Notes under the pieces: generated by a model
What the model saw: the letters and a program-made list of their open reading frames with translations, nothing else
The model's database searches: none
What the model was told of the DNA's origin: nothing
Made by a program: the position numbers and the translations under genes
Shown here: piece by piece, positions 39,256 to 52,000 of the stretch
How the letters are laid out: each line of letters opens with the position of its first letter
How positions within the stretch are numbered: the first letter of the stretch is position 1
DNA from: Cheilinus undulatus
Taxonomy: Eukaryota; Chordata; Actinopteri; Labriformes; Labridae
Reading direction: 5' to 3'
Assembly: GCF_018320785.1 (NCBI RefSeq)
Contig: NC_054886.1
Coordinates: forward strand, 4,897,207-4,961,206
Length of the DNA stretch: 64,000 nucleotides

Positions 39256-42200
39256 GTGAGTGTGGACTTCAGTTTGAGATTTAACGCTGATGTTCTTCTC
39301 TTTCATAGGAATGTTAAGGTGGGTAACTGTCTGAAAACCTCACATCTGTGGTCACTTTTTAACTTCTAATGAGAAAATCAGTCTAATAGAGATAGAATGT
39401 GTCCAAACACAGGCTGGGGAACAGGTAAACAGCATTAAAACAGCTTTTTCAATGGTTTTTTTCTCCTAGAAACAAAGGTAAAATGTAAATAATAAAACAC
39501 TTAGTAGTTAAAATTATATATTTATGTGTTTTCCTTGAGTGCTGAGGTTTTCTGACATCTCCCCTCGTTCTTGTCAGTGTTACTCAGGCAGCAGAAATGC
39601 AGTCACACGTTCCAGTTCCTGTGAAAAGAGAAGCTGACCCTGTTGGTTCTTGTAACTTGCGGCAAGGGGCACAGAGTCTGGTGTGCAACGCTGCTTTTTT
39701 AAACAGCCGCTCTCATTCTCACACCCTGCCTGCCGCACACGCACTAAAGTTCTGTTTATTAACTTCCTCTTTATTAGGTTGATTTTTTTCTGTTTTTATG
39801 AGAAGGGTTTTTATGCAACGGATGTTAGATTTAATAGAATTGTTGTAGTTTATAACTTCAGAAATAATCTAAAGAAATATAAGCACAAGAGGAACTCAGT
39901 TTGTATGCATGCACTTTTACATTTTAGCTTGAAATGAGTGGAAAATAAGAATTTCACTAGATGAAGATGTCGTTTCAGGCAGCGTTAGTACAGAGAAGCA
40001 GAAATGTTTGACTTTACATGCAATTTATCACTATTTTAATAATGATAATGCTCATTTTTGAAGCAAAACATACCTATTCTTTTATTTCAGGCAGGGCGAC
40101 TTTATTTATAGTGCATCAGTCATTGCTACAGAAGTACATCGTGCAAAAACAAAGCATCTAAAACATAAAGAGCATCAAAAACAAGATATTGAAATGCAAA
40201 ATTTATCAGAAAAGCATTTAAAGTGGATGTTGAAATTTGTTTAAATATTCATGAAAATTTATGTCTTCCTTTTTTCTTTTTCATTTGTGAAATTATGAAA
40301 AATGTGAAAAAACGGCATGCAATTAACTGTTGTGATGTAGATGTAAAGCTAAATGTAGGTACTTTAAGATGCAATATGTCTGTTAGATTTTATACAATAA
40401 TAAAGTGAATAAACAGAAACTAAAAGGATGGTACTGAAGATATGAGGTGGGGAAAAATTCCTTTTAACTAGCGTCAAAGTAACACTCTGTGTGACTACAT
40501 GCGTTTATTGACTCACCTAAATTTAAGCAGGAAGTCCCACTTGAACTGACGATCTCCTACAAACCAACAACAGGTTAAAACAATGCAACTTTCAAACGTC
40601 ACCAACAAAATAGGGCCGTCAAAAGATTAAAGATTCTAGCTGCAGTTGATCTCAGAATTTCTGCCGCTGTAATTGTTATTTTTACATTCTTCTTAATCGC
40701 ATTTTAAAACCCAGCTATTCTACATTCAAGGTGGGTTTTTTTGTGCAATTTTGGTCGAGTGTCTCTGTCTAAGGGTTTGCTGGCTTCCTGTTTGGATACA
40801 GACCTGCTTTAAAAGGTAGATTAAAGATAAAGGCATGCTCTCAACCACAGTAAAAAATGAATTTGATATGGATCAAAAAGGAAGTAAGGGGAAGGTGATG
40901 AGGTGAATTTTAAGGCATTTTTTCAAAGTGAAATGAGACATTAAGAAGCAGTGTTGGACTTGATTCATATCACTGTGGTTGTAGGGAGATACTGACATGG
41001 CTTAGGCAGAGTGGAAAAGAAGGAGAAATCATGTAATTAATCACGATTAAAAATCACAAATGTGGATCTAAATTGCTTATGATGAATGTGATTCATTTTA
41101 ACACCCCTGGGAAAAAAATACAACACTATTTTTCATACTTATTCTACACAAATGAAATCATGCCAGGCTGTACATCATGCTCATCAAGTCCAGAAACTTT
41201 AATACATGCCTCATACACCATAGACAGTCTGGGTCAGATTCAGGGGTTTTCATGCAAGTTAGTGCTGCACAGTTTGTGCGATTATACTGGACAATACTCG
41301 GATTTGCTATTGCAAACACAATACACCAATAATAGTGCTCTAGTTATTGTAATTGCAATAAATTCCTCTGATCTTCACAACCCTAAAAATGTATGGTTGT
41401 ATATGCATTTACAGCTAGAAATCAACAGCATTTATGGTCATTTATTAAGATATCAGAGATTTTAAATATTGGACTTTTTAGGAACTTAGTTTGTCAGTTT
41501 GGGTTTTATTGATTGATGTCTTTATTTCAAATGGGAATAAAAACATGAGCAAAGCAGTAAGAGTTATAAAAACTAGACTCCAACACTGATATTGATCACC
41601 ATTTTCAGCACAAAGTGAACAACCCAAGTTTGAAGTGGAGTCGTATGAAGTTTCCTCTTATTTAACTTTCCACTTGAATTTTCAGAGTAAGTTGAGAGGA
41701 AAAAACATTACATAATTCAGTGAAATGGACCTTAATTCTGGGAAACTGTGGCAATTATTCTCGTTTTTTCCGATGTTTCAAAGACTAAATCATGAAACTG
41801 TTACTGAGAAAATAAAAAGGTGTTTAAGAAGCAGCTTATACAAACATAGGGGTGGAGTTATGCAGTCAAACAGAAGAATTTATATTTCTGTGCATTTAGA
41901 AAACTAATTTATGAGCTCAGCTGCTCCACAGATGGATCATTTTCTTTATTATGAACCCGTCAGTGTGCTGTGTCTTTGTACCTACTTGGCACATGTAAAT
42001 TTTTTCCAACTATTTTAAATTCAATATTTTCTTAGTCTTTGTATGGAAGCTCTAAAGGGCCATGAATTCACGTATATTATTTATCATCATGTCATCTCTA
42101 GTCTTTACTGTTGTCGGCCAAAGCATAAATAAATCTAAAAGTAAAACACTCGTATGAATGCACAACCAGAAGCGTTGGACTGGGTAGAAAATCCGACTCA

Positions 42201-42972
42201 GGCATTTTTTTGTGCAAACCAGCCGTTTACTTTGGGTCAAATCTGACATAACTACACCGTCTCTTTTAGCCAGAAACTATCAGAGCTGAGCAGTAAACAC
42301 CAAAGACATTTGTACATATCCTTACTCAAGTTAAAGAGAATAAAACAAAATATAAAACCAGATAGGCACATCGGGGAAATCCACGGTATGCCAGATTACC
42401 AGTCCAACCCTGACTATCAGAACTTTAATAGATTAAAAATACACAAGTAAAAGCCATTATAAACACTGGAGAAACATGATGTAGTCTGAATGTCCAAACA
42501 GTCCAGCACTAACATTTTATAACAGTAATGATAATAATGATAATGTAAATATTGGTGATAACAGTGAGTATAAAAAAGGCAGAAAAATGATCATTATCAT
42601 AATAATAATAATATTGATGATAATAATGAAAATGATAATAATATAATGATAATGATAATAATACTGATGATGATAACAATAATAATGATGATAATGATTT
42701 AAATAATATTGATGATAATAATGAAAATAAAAATGATATTGATGTAATTATTATTATGATAATGATAAAATAATGATGATAATAATAATTGAAAAAAAAT
42801 CAAAATGATTACGATGATGATAATAATACTAAATATGATTAAATTAAGATTGATGATGATAATGAAAATAATAAAGATAATTTAATGATAGTAGTAATGT
42901 TGAAAAATATATAATTAATGAAAATAATGATGATAATAATAATAACTTTTCGATTATAGTAATGATGATGAT

Positions 42973-43011
<39 letters not shown>

Positions 43012-46000
43012 CTTATAATGATCATGATAATAATTGAAATTGTATTAATGATAAAAATGATATTTTTTATGATAATGGTGATGATGATACAAATGATATT
43101 GATGATAATAATATAATGATAATAGTAATATTGATTATATTGATAATGATAGTAATGCTAATGATAAGGAGTGAAATAATGCTGATGATAATAATTATAC
43201 TAATAATAATATAATAACTTTTATTTATAAGTTTCTTTTCATTAAAAGTCAAAGACACTGTTCAAAAGCTGAAAAGTTTATTTTATTTTTGTTTTTGCCT
43301 CTTTGATAAAAATTAAAACTTCATATTTTTGAGTTTTGATTAAAGATTTATTTTTAGCTTGTCTTAGTCCAATTTTCCGTATGTAAAAAAGCTTTCTGAC
43401 TAACCTTTGTGTCTTTTCTTTGTTTTAGTTTCAGTCATCTGAGAAGTGACTCTGGGGTGCATACTGCAGGAAATGTTAGACTGGGCTAAAAAGCCTCAAA
43501 AACTCAACAAACTGATTTTAACTGCAGAAAAAAAAAAGAGTTTGGAGGCTAAAAATAGTCTAGAGACTATTTTTGCATTGATCTTTGTTTGGTTGATGTG
43601 CGGGGATCTCCTCTGCTGCTTTAAAGCTGTGAAATGTGGCCTACTTTCGTGTCGCTGAACTACTTTTTCTGCAAGGGGACAAAAACGTGTTTTTTCAGAG
43701 TGATTGTGTTTGTATTGACGCTTTACATGCAAATAAATATGCAGAACACGAAGAGCTGCTCTCAGTAATGAACGCGGCGGTCGCCATCTGATCCAGCCTG
43801 TTTTCAAAATGCTCTGTTCAGCTCTGTCGACTCTCCATGTTGACTTGTGAGTTTGGTCACGCACTGACATATTAGTCAGTCTAATATCAGGCCTTAGGTT
43901 ATTTTAGGTGGCCTACACTCAGTTTTCTGCTTCCTTTGCGGAAACCAGCAGAGATGCTGAAGCAGATATCACGCCACATCTCAGAGGAACAGGCACGGCT
44001 GAGTTCAAGACGAAATGCTGCTTTTTCCCCATCATTGCTGACTTCATAGGAAGCTGTCCATCCATACATCCACCAATAACCAGCTAGTGTATGACAGTCT
44101 CTAGTGTGAGGGATTAAAGTGGATATTTTCATATCTGTTTGATTTTGGCCTCAGTTTGAGGAGGAGGCTTTATTCTTAGATTCTCTATTTAACAGCCAGT
44201 CATTTGATCACGTATACGCTTCATTTCCTTGACTTTAAACATTAAAAAAGAAGGAAGTTTGGTGTAAGAACAGAAACCGACATCTGTGTTGTTAGGATTT
44301 CATCATAGAGGAGCTGTCATGGTTCTGGTTTCTGAATGTAAGAGAAAGTAGTGAGTATTGCACAAGTCCATAACATAAAGACAGTAAATATCTGAAATAA
44401 GCTATTTCAGCATGTACAGCGCTGTGAAAAAGTATTTACTCCTTCCAAAGTGCTTCTTATTTGAATTTTTGTCTCACTTGAATGCCTCAGATCATCGGAG
44501 AAAAATATAATACTACAAAAAGATAGAAATGCAGTTTTTAAATGATTTCATTCATTAAGGGAATAAAAAGCCGCCCTAACCAACCCGGCCCTACCTGGAA
44601 AAGTATGTGCCCCGTAAACCCAATACCAGGCAGAGTCCCACTCTTCTTGGCAGAATTGTTGAAGGGTTTTCCAGCATGAATCGCCTGTTTAAGGTCAGGC
44701 CACAGCATCTCAATCAGATTTAAGTCCAGACTTTGATTAGGCCACTCCAAAAGTTTGTTTTTTTTTTAAGCCGTTTAGACGTGGACTCGGATCGTGATTG
44801 ATGATTCCAGGTTCTGAAGCAGCAAAGCAGCCTCAGACCATCACACTGCCACCACCACGTTTGATCTTTTGAAGAAATGCTGTTAGTTTTACTCCAGATG
44901 TAACAGGATGCAAACTCTCCAGAAAGTTCAACATTTCTTCTCATCAGTCCTACAACATTTTCTCAAAAGTCTTGGGGATCATCAGGCTGTTTTTAGTCAC
45001 GTGTGAGACGAGCCTTTATCTTCTTTTTGGTCTTTTTCGACTCTCCCGTGATGCCATTTCTGCCCAGTCTCTCTCTTATTGCTGAAACGTGACTCTGACC
45101 TTAACTGAGGCCAGTTAGGCCTGCAGTTCTTTGGATGTCGTTCTGGGTTCTTTTATGACCTGCTGGATGAGTCACCCATACACTCTTGGAGTCATTTTGG
45201 TAGGCCGGCCACTCCTGGGAAGGTTTTGTTCCAAGTTTTCTCCATTTGTGGATAATGGCTCTCAGTGTGGTTCGCTGGAGCCCCAAAGCCTTAAAATGTC
45301 TTTGTAACCCTTTCAAGATAGATGTCAATGAATGTTTCATATCTGACAGGTTCTATTTAAGGAATTTCTGATTCTACAAATATGGCGGTAATCCATAGAC
45401 TGTGGAAAGAACTGGACAAACCCTGTGTGACGTCAGCCATCTGCTTACAACAGGCAGACTCAGACAGCTCTTGAAGCCATCCGCAGTGGCGTCCATATTG
45501 AAATCGCTGTCTCAAACGAACTTTGGATCAACCTAATGGCCCGCCCACTAAGTGTGACTTCCTGTCAGCTAGCTAGCTAGCATCCTGGTTGACAGAAATG
45601 AAATCTCTGCCTGTCGAGCTATCTGTCAATCAAATGAGCCGCAGTGAGGGGTATCCTAAATATAATCTAAACCACTGTCATACAAAAAATCACCCTCGTT
45701 CAATGACACTAGCTAATGAGAAACGTTTGGTTTTTCGAACCAGGCTGTAAACCAGTTTATTTCTAGTGTCAAAACCAGCTTTTTAACAGGTGTTCAGACG
45801 GGACATCCGCTGTTCCTGCAGCCAGCCTCAAGCAGACACTGTATTGCAAGTCTTTGCACTTCCACATTGGCTTCATTTTTCAGGACCAGAGGTTGCGGCT
45901 TGCAGTGATCAGGTCTGAATGTGGCTAGTGAAATTAAACTCAGCATCCCAGAAAATGTCACAGATAAATCCTGATTTACCAAAGAGGGCTATGACTTTTT

Positions 46001-49000
46001 CCCATAGGGCCAGTTTGGTGTGGATGGCTTTTTTACTACAATAAATGAAATCATCATTTAAAAACTGCATATTGTATAAAAACAGAAAAAAAAAGACATA
46101 AAACTGCACTCCATAAGATGTATTTACCACCGTTTTGATTTCATGGATGAATTTCACAAAAGAAGGACGAAAAACTGTTAAAAGTGGCCTTCCTGATTCA
46201 CACTGTGAGCTTCTTGCAAAGCCTTCTGACATTGCTTACAGCACTGAGGGCAAAAAATAAATAAATAAATAAATAAAAGCTAAAATTTGGAGATTCCTTT
46301 TTCATCAGCAGCAGAGAAATGAAACCTACCATGCACTCCTGCAGCGGTGTGTGCATTTATAAAGTTTGATGCTCCGCTCTGCATCAGGTTTGGGGACTTG
46401 CTGTCATCTTTACTGTCACTGAGGAGAAATGAGTCTTCCAGCCATGTTAAAATAAAATCTGTCATGACAGCTGTCATAAACATGCAGAAACCAATCATCA
46501 GCTAGATCCTGATAAAAGACTGATGAAGAGATTATAAGCAAATGTATGTCCGATATGTTTTTCTTAGTTCTCAGAATCTCCAACCTCAGATTCGGGGCTT
46601 GATTTCAGCCTATAAAGGATAAAAATGATTCTCATAAATATACAGCAGATCAGTCGGTGACCCTGTTTATACCATGCATTAATTGCCATTTACGTCTGAT
46701 TTAGATACCAAGTGGTAAACTTTAATGCTTTTATGGATGCACCTTTTTTAAATTATTAATTGCTTATTTTGAATATCTTAAAAAACAGTAATCCAAATCT
46801 TAGTCAAGGGGGCTTCTGGACTTGATTGCAGTCCATTCAATTAACCATGACCAGGTTAAATAAGACAGAGGTTAGAGGGTAGAGGTGGCTCATTCATGGA
46901 CAAAGCATCATGGCTCTTAAACTTGAACTGAGCTGATTTTAATCTAACAGTACCCCACAGGATTTATTTACTAGATAGTATATTACCATGTCCTTAAAAT
47001 GCAAGTTTATAATTATAAAAAGGGAGAAAAGCTGTTAAAGATAACTGCTAGCATCTTAGCAACCACAGCTTCTGCATTTGGGCGTCTGCTCTACCAACTG
47101 AGCTGAACTGGTGCTCAGGCAAGAAAGTAAAGAGTTGAAATAGCCAGTGCCTGATATTATGAAGGTGATTCCCCCCAAGTCCATATTTCAATAAATTTGG
47201 CCTATTTTCTTAGTAATATCTGATGCTGATTGTATTTGTACATCTGACAATATGAAACCAAATTACTCAAATGAACACCATCATTCAAAGAGATTTTTTT
47301 CATTCTTGGACAACTGCATGCTTTATATGAGGTGAAGCTTTAGAGCTAATAACTGACCTGTGTTTATCATTAAAAGTTCATTAAAGTTCACAAAGTATAT
47401 ACACAGGCATATAGATGATACTATCCTAACTGTGTTATCTCTTGTTTCAGCCGCTGGTCTTGAGGATCCGAAGTACTGCTACATCCTCGATGGTATCTTG
47501 TTCTTGTACGGCATCATCTTGACAGCGCTCTACTGCAGGATCAAGGTTTGCATGCTACACTTTTTCTCTTTAGAGTGTGTGTGTCTCTGTCTTTTTAAAT
47601 GGAGCCAAACCTCATTTTTAATGATTCTTCTTCTTTTTTTTTAAATCAAAAGTCTGTTTTCATTCAAAGAAACCAGGTAAATTATGAGTGCATGGGTAGA
47701 AATCCTGGTGTCGTCTGAAAAATAGACTTACCACTTTATTAGGTACACCTGGTGAACTGTGCATTAGTGCACATGTCTTATCAGCCAGTCACATGGCAGC
47801 AGCCAGTGCATTTATGCATGTAGAAAGGCCCTGAAAGACCCAGCAAAGGCCCTCTGGAGGTGTGATGTAATTATTCAAACCTACGGGCAGTATCAAACGC
47901 CCGGTTCTGATCAGCCACTGGAATTTGTTTAAAAAAAATTGGGGGTCAGAAGCCCTAACTAGCTTCCTCCTTTACCTCGCCTTCATGTTTTTCCCTCCCA
48001 GCCGTCATGCACGTCTTGAAATAGCATTAAATTAAAGTAAAATTGCAGGAAAACAAGAGGATCAAAACATTTTTTTTTGTTATTAAAGTTTTTATTTTCA
48101 TTTTCCAACAAAAAGTTATACAAACGGACAGCATTTTCACTTTAGCTTTACAGAATATTCAAAACAACTGAATAAATAATAGAAATAAAAATATATCTAT
48201 ATAAAAGTTAAATTAAATTAATTTAAAAAAAGGCCTGTAATATTTATACATTTAGATAATCAAAGCAGACACATATTAATCAGTTACAGCAGGTTCATTT
48301 TCACTGCATACTAACCCGGTTTTGCATAAGAAAACACTCCTAGGACCTCTTAAAGTTCTTATTTTCATTACTAATTCTAGCTAACATTTGTTCATATGAT
48401 ATTATTTCTAACATGAGCTCCATCCACTTTTTAATATCTGGTATAGCTATCACCTTCAGTCCTGCTCAAAACGCCCAAAATTGTAATTATTTTCAGGATT
48501 TTAACCTTTTAAATGCCAGTTTGAATATATGATGCCACTGTTTTATATGAAAATCACACACAAAAAAATGGTTTTCTGTCACGGCAGAGATTAAAAAATG
48601 TGACATAATGGGAGTTAAGGGGACAGTTAAGCATAAATGGCTTATTAGGTAGTAAAGTTTTAAATCCCTCTACAAAAATATTATGGCATTTGCAGCAACA
48701 CAGGCAAAGTGATCAGAAAATGAAAGTGAAACATTCCCCCCTTTGAACAAAAATGTCCAGAGTGATACTGGAAGGTTAAAGAATGAAAAAGAAAAAATAT
48801 CCAGTGAGCAGCAGTCCTCTAGGCTTAAATGCTCAAACTGATGAAAAGACGACAACTCAAACAACCACGTGTTACAGCTGAGGTATGAAGAAGGGCCTCT
48901 AACATGTCAGACTTTGAAGCTCAGCTCCTGCCAGCTATGAACAGGAAACTGAGGCTTCACTTCATACATGCTGTGAAAAAAAAAGCTAATTCCACTGTGA

Positions 49001-52000
49001 CATTCATATAGTAGGGGCAAATTTGACATAAACAAAAAGGAAAACCTACCAAAGCAACAACAACCATGGTACGATCTCCTCAGCCACCTTTTAATCCCCG
49101 TTCTGATGCTAGTTTGACCCGTAGCACGTCATCTGATCATGCCTACAGGCCTCAGTGCAGTCGTTTCTGCCATATAATTAACTGATTACTTATCTGCATT
49201 CATAACTGGTGTACCTAATAAAGTGATCGATGAGTGTAAAGCAGATTAGACAATCAGAAATGGCTGTAAAAGGATGAAAGACTACAAATATTCTTGCTAC
49301 AATAATTGCTATCTTTTTGCACAGCATGTCGCCCTCTAAATGTTACCTTTTGTTCAGTTATCTTTACTTTTTATGTGGATAATGTGGAATTTTGTCGCCG
49401 TTGTAGGATAATTAACATTTACTTCTAAGGCTGAGCAAAATTTTCCACAATATTTCCTTAAAAGCCACATAAATGATGTGTAAAACCAGGGTAAGCTCAT
49501 GAAACTGTCTTCTACAGGTCCTCAATGCAAGGAGCACCAAAGCAGGGAAAGCCAAGGGCAAAAAGGTAAGAATACTCGCATGCATGCTTCTGTGCACAGG
49601 GCTGAAAAAGACACAAAAATATGACGTGTGGTTAAAAACCTACTAGAGCTTTTTAGAGACACGCTTACCACAGAACATACCAGAGAATAAATAATCTCAT
49701 CAGCACGGTTAAATGAGAACAATAGACACAGATGCAGAAGTGAGCTGATAGAGGAGTTCTTCATTTTCACACAAAATGACAGTTCTAGTGCTAAAAAGGC
49801 TGATCATTGTGGATCTAATCAGGAAGTTTTCTCACCTGTGACTCTCATGTTTGAATAACAGAAGGAAAAGAAACATTCAGAGTAAATAGTCGACCTGGAA
49901 TTGTCTGTTTGATCAGTGAAACTAATGAAAGAAAAAGTTGTCTGGAGTAATTTGGACATTTTTTTGCCTCTGAAATGTCGTTTTTGTTTTGTACGTATAA
50001 GTCTGCTGAACTTCAGGCAACCACGGAGACAGATTAATCCCTGGCTCTTTAGTCATACAGAGCAGAGTCAGACTGTCAATAATCACTCTCCTCATTTTAT
50101 TCATTTATTTTATTTTTGTAAGACTTCTGTGCTTTTTGCTTTTACAAACCCAAATTCCAAAAAAGTTTGGATGATGTGTAAAAAAAATTCATGAAAGAAA
50201 TACAGTGATTTTGGAAGTCTTTTTAATCTAAATTGAACTGAATGCAGCAAAGGACAACATACTGTTTTTAATGTTTAAATGCCTGCTGCCTGTTCCAATA
50301 AAGTTGGGACTGGACTTTTGCTCTCACTCTCACTCTGGGACCTTGTTTCAAAAAGTAGCGTTTATGGCCTCCTAAAATGCCATTTCCGTGTGGATGACAA
50401 AATAAAGCTGTTGCGGATATTCCTGAATTCGTCTCCGTGTGGCAGGGCCTGATTTTCTGCTACAACAACATAGAGGACTGTAGCCTCTGGTTTTAGGACA
50501 CAGCCTTTCCACTTGGCCACTGGTGCCTCAGTCTCCTAAATCTAAGAAAGATCTGGAAACTCTTAGAAGACATTTGTAAATTTATATTTTTTTATATTTT
50601 ATTTCACTCCCTGCTCTGGTAAGAACAAAGACATTTCTGTCGCTTACTCATATTCTAATCTTGTTGTAACAACGCGTGTTTACTGGTGACAACTTATCAC
50701 TGAGAGAGTTTGAGAAATGAAGATAAAGTCATCATCACAGATAAGCAGCATTTATATCCTGAGAAAACTGCAGATTAACAGAAATATATAACGGTGAAAT
50801 GGAGTCAAGTCAAACGTAGCGTGCATGTCTTCTTTGGGCTTCTGTAGAAAGCTGCAAACTCTGGTAGTGGTGTGCTTTTATCGCTCGTAACGGTGATGAA
50901 AACTTCTACAGCTCTTTTTAAATTAGTAACTTACTTATTCTTTCATGCATGACCATATTATGAGTACTGGAAACCAACACACCAAGCATGCAAATGTGGA
51001 GGCTTTCACTTCTTTACAAGAGAGTTCACCTGGTGTTACACTGCACTGCCTTATTTAGACTTTTATTTCCTTTAAGCAGCCACAAGCTGCACACGGCCGA
51101 GCCGCTGAGAAACACATCTAAATCCCCTCTCTGGCTTGAATCACTTCTTCTACGTCTTCATTTAAACACTGAGTTTGTATTTGTCCTCGCAGTTCTAATG
51201 CGTCTGATTTATTTCCTCCCTTTCACAGACTCCTGAAGAGAGCATCTATACGGTGAGTAATGAAGAAGCTGGTAGCTTTAATAATCTTGAATTATTTTAT
51301 AGGCTTCCAGTCTTTAAAGGGTAGAACTCTGCTGTTGTAGAGTTATTTTTTTCTGCCAAAATCCTTACCATTCCCAAGATAAGGAATGTGCCAGAATCCC
51401 CAAAATCGCCAGTATATCTGGAAAAACTGTGCAAAGAAATATGAACCCAGTTAGGTATAGGCTACCTCAAAATCAGAGCTGTCAGCATTCATTGTGATGA
51501 AGGTCATGCTCAAGGACTAACCGGCTCGTTCTTGTCATTGCATTTGTTGTTTGGGTGGGTAAGTGCCCGGGGTAACCAGAGGCTGAGTAGGGCGGGTCAC
51601 ACGTCATAGTTCTCCGGATTTTGGACTTTCACATCCTCTGACCAGTGTCTTCTGACTGTCCAGGGGTCAAAGTTGAAGCTCAGGGGTGACCCAGCCTTTG
51701 CTCTTCCTCTTCATGTTTGCCTTGTCCCCCTCGCTGCCTGTCTTTAAATCAGATTTAAAAACGCACTTTTACTCCCTGGCTTTTGGCTCTGCATGAGATT
51801 TGGCTTTTTTGTCCTTTCTGTTTTTATTGTTCCATTTATATCATCTGGTTTTACTTTAGTCCAGTGTTCTTTATGTTTTGTTGTTTTTAATTGTTTTTAA
51901 TTCCTACTATACAGCATTTTGCTCAGCATTTTTCTGTTTTTAAATGTGCTTTATAAATAAAGATTGGATTGGAAATACAAAAAACCCTTTTTAAGGTAGA

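Larger units (their letters stand above)
39256..47450 (+). other. fcer1g: fcer1g intron 1 (8.2 kb)
   Basis: No exon is recognisable. Contents listed separately are a repeat at 40610-41112, the GATA-rich microsatellite at 42526-43215, a Tc1-like element at 44416-45345 and a repeat at 45370-45780. A short (AAAT)n run lies at 46253-46276. The stretches 39260-40600, 41120-42520, 43220-44410 and 46280-47440 show no feature I can name. Confidence 0.7.
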
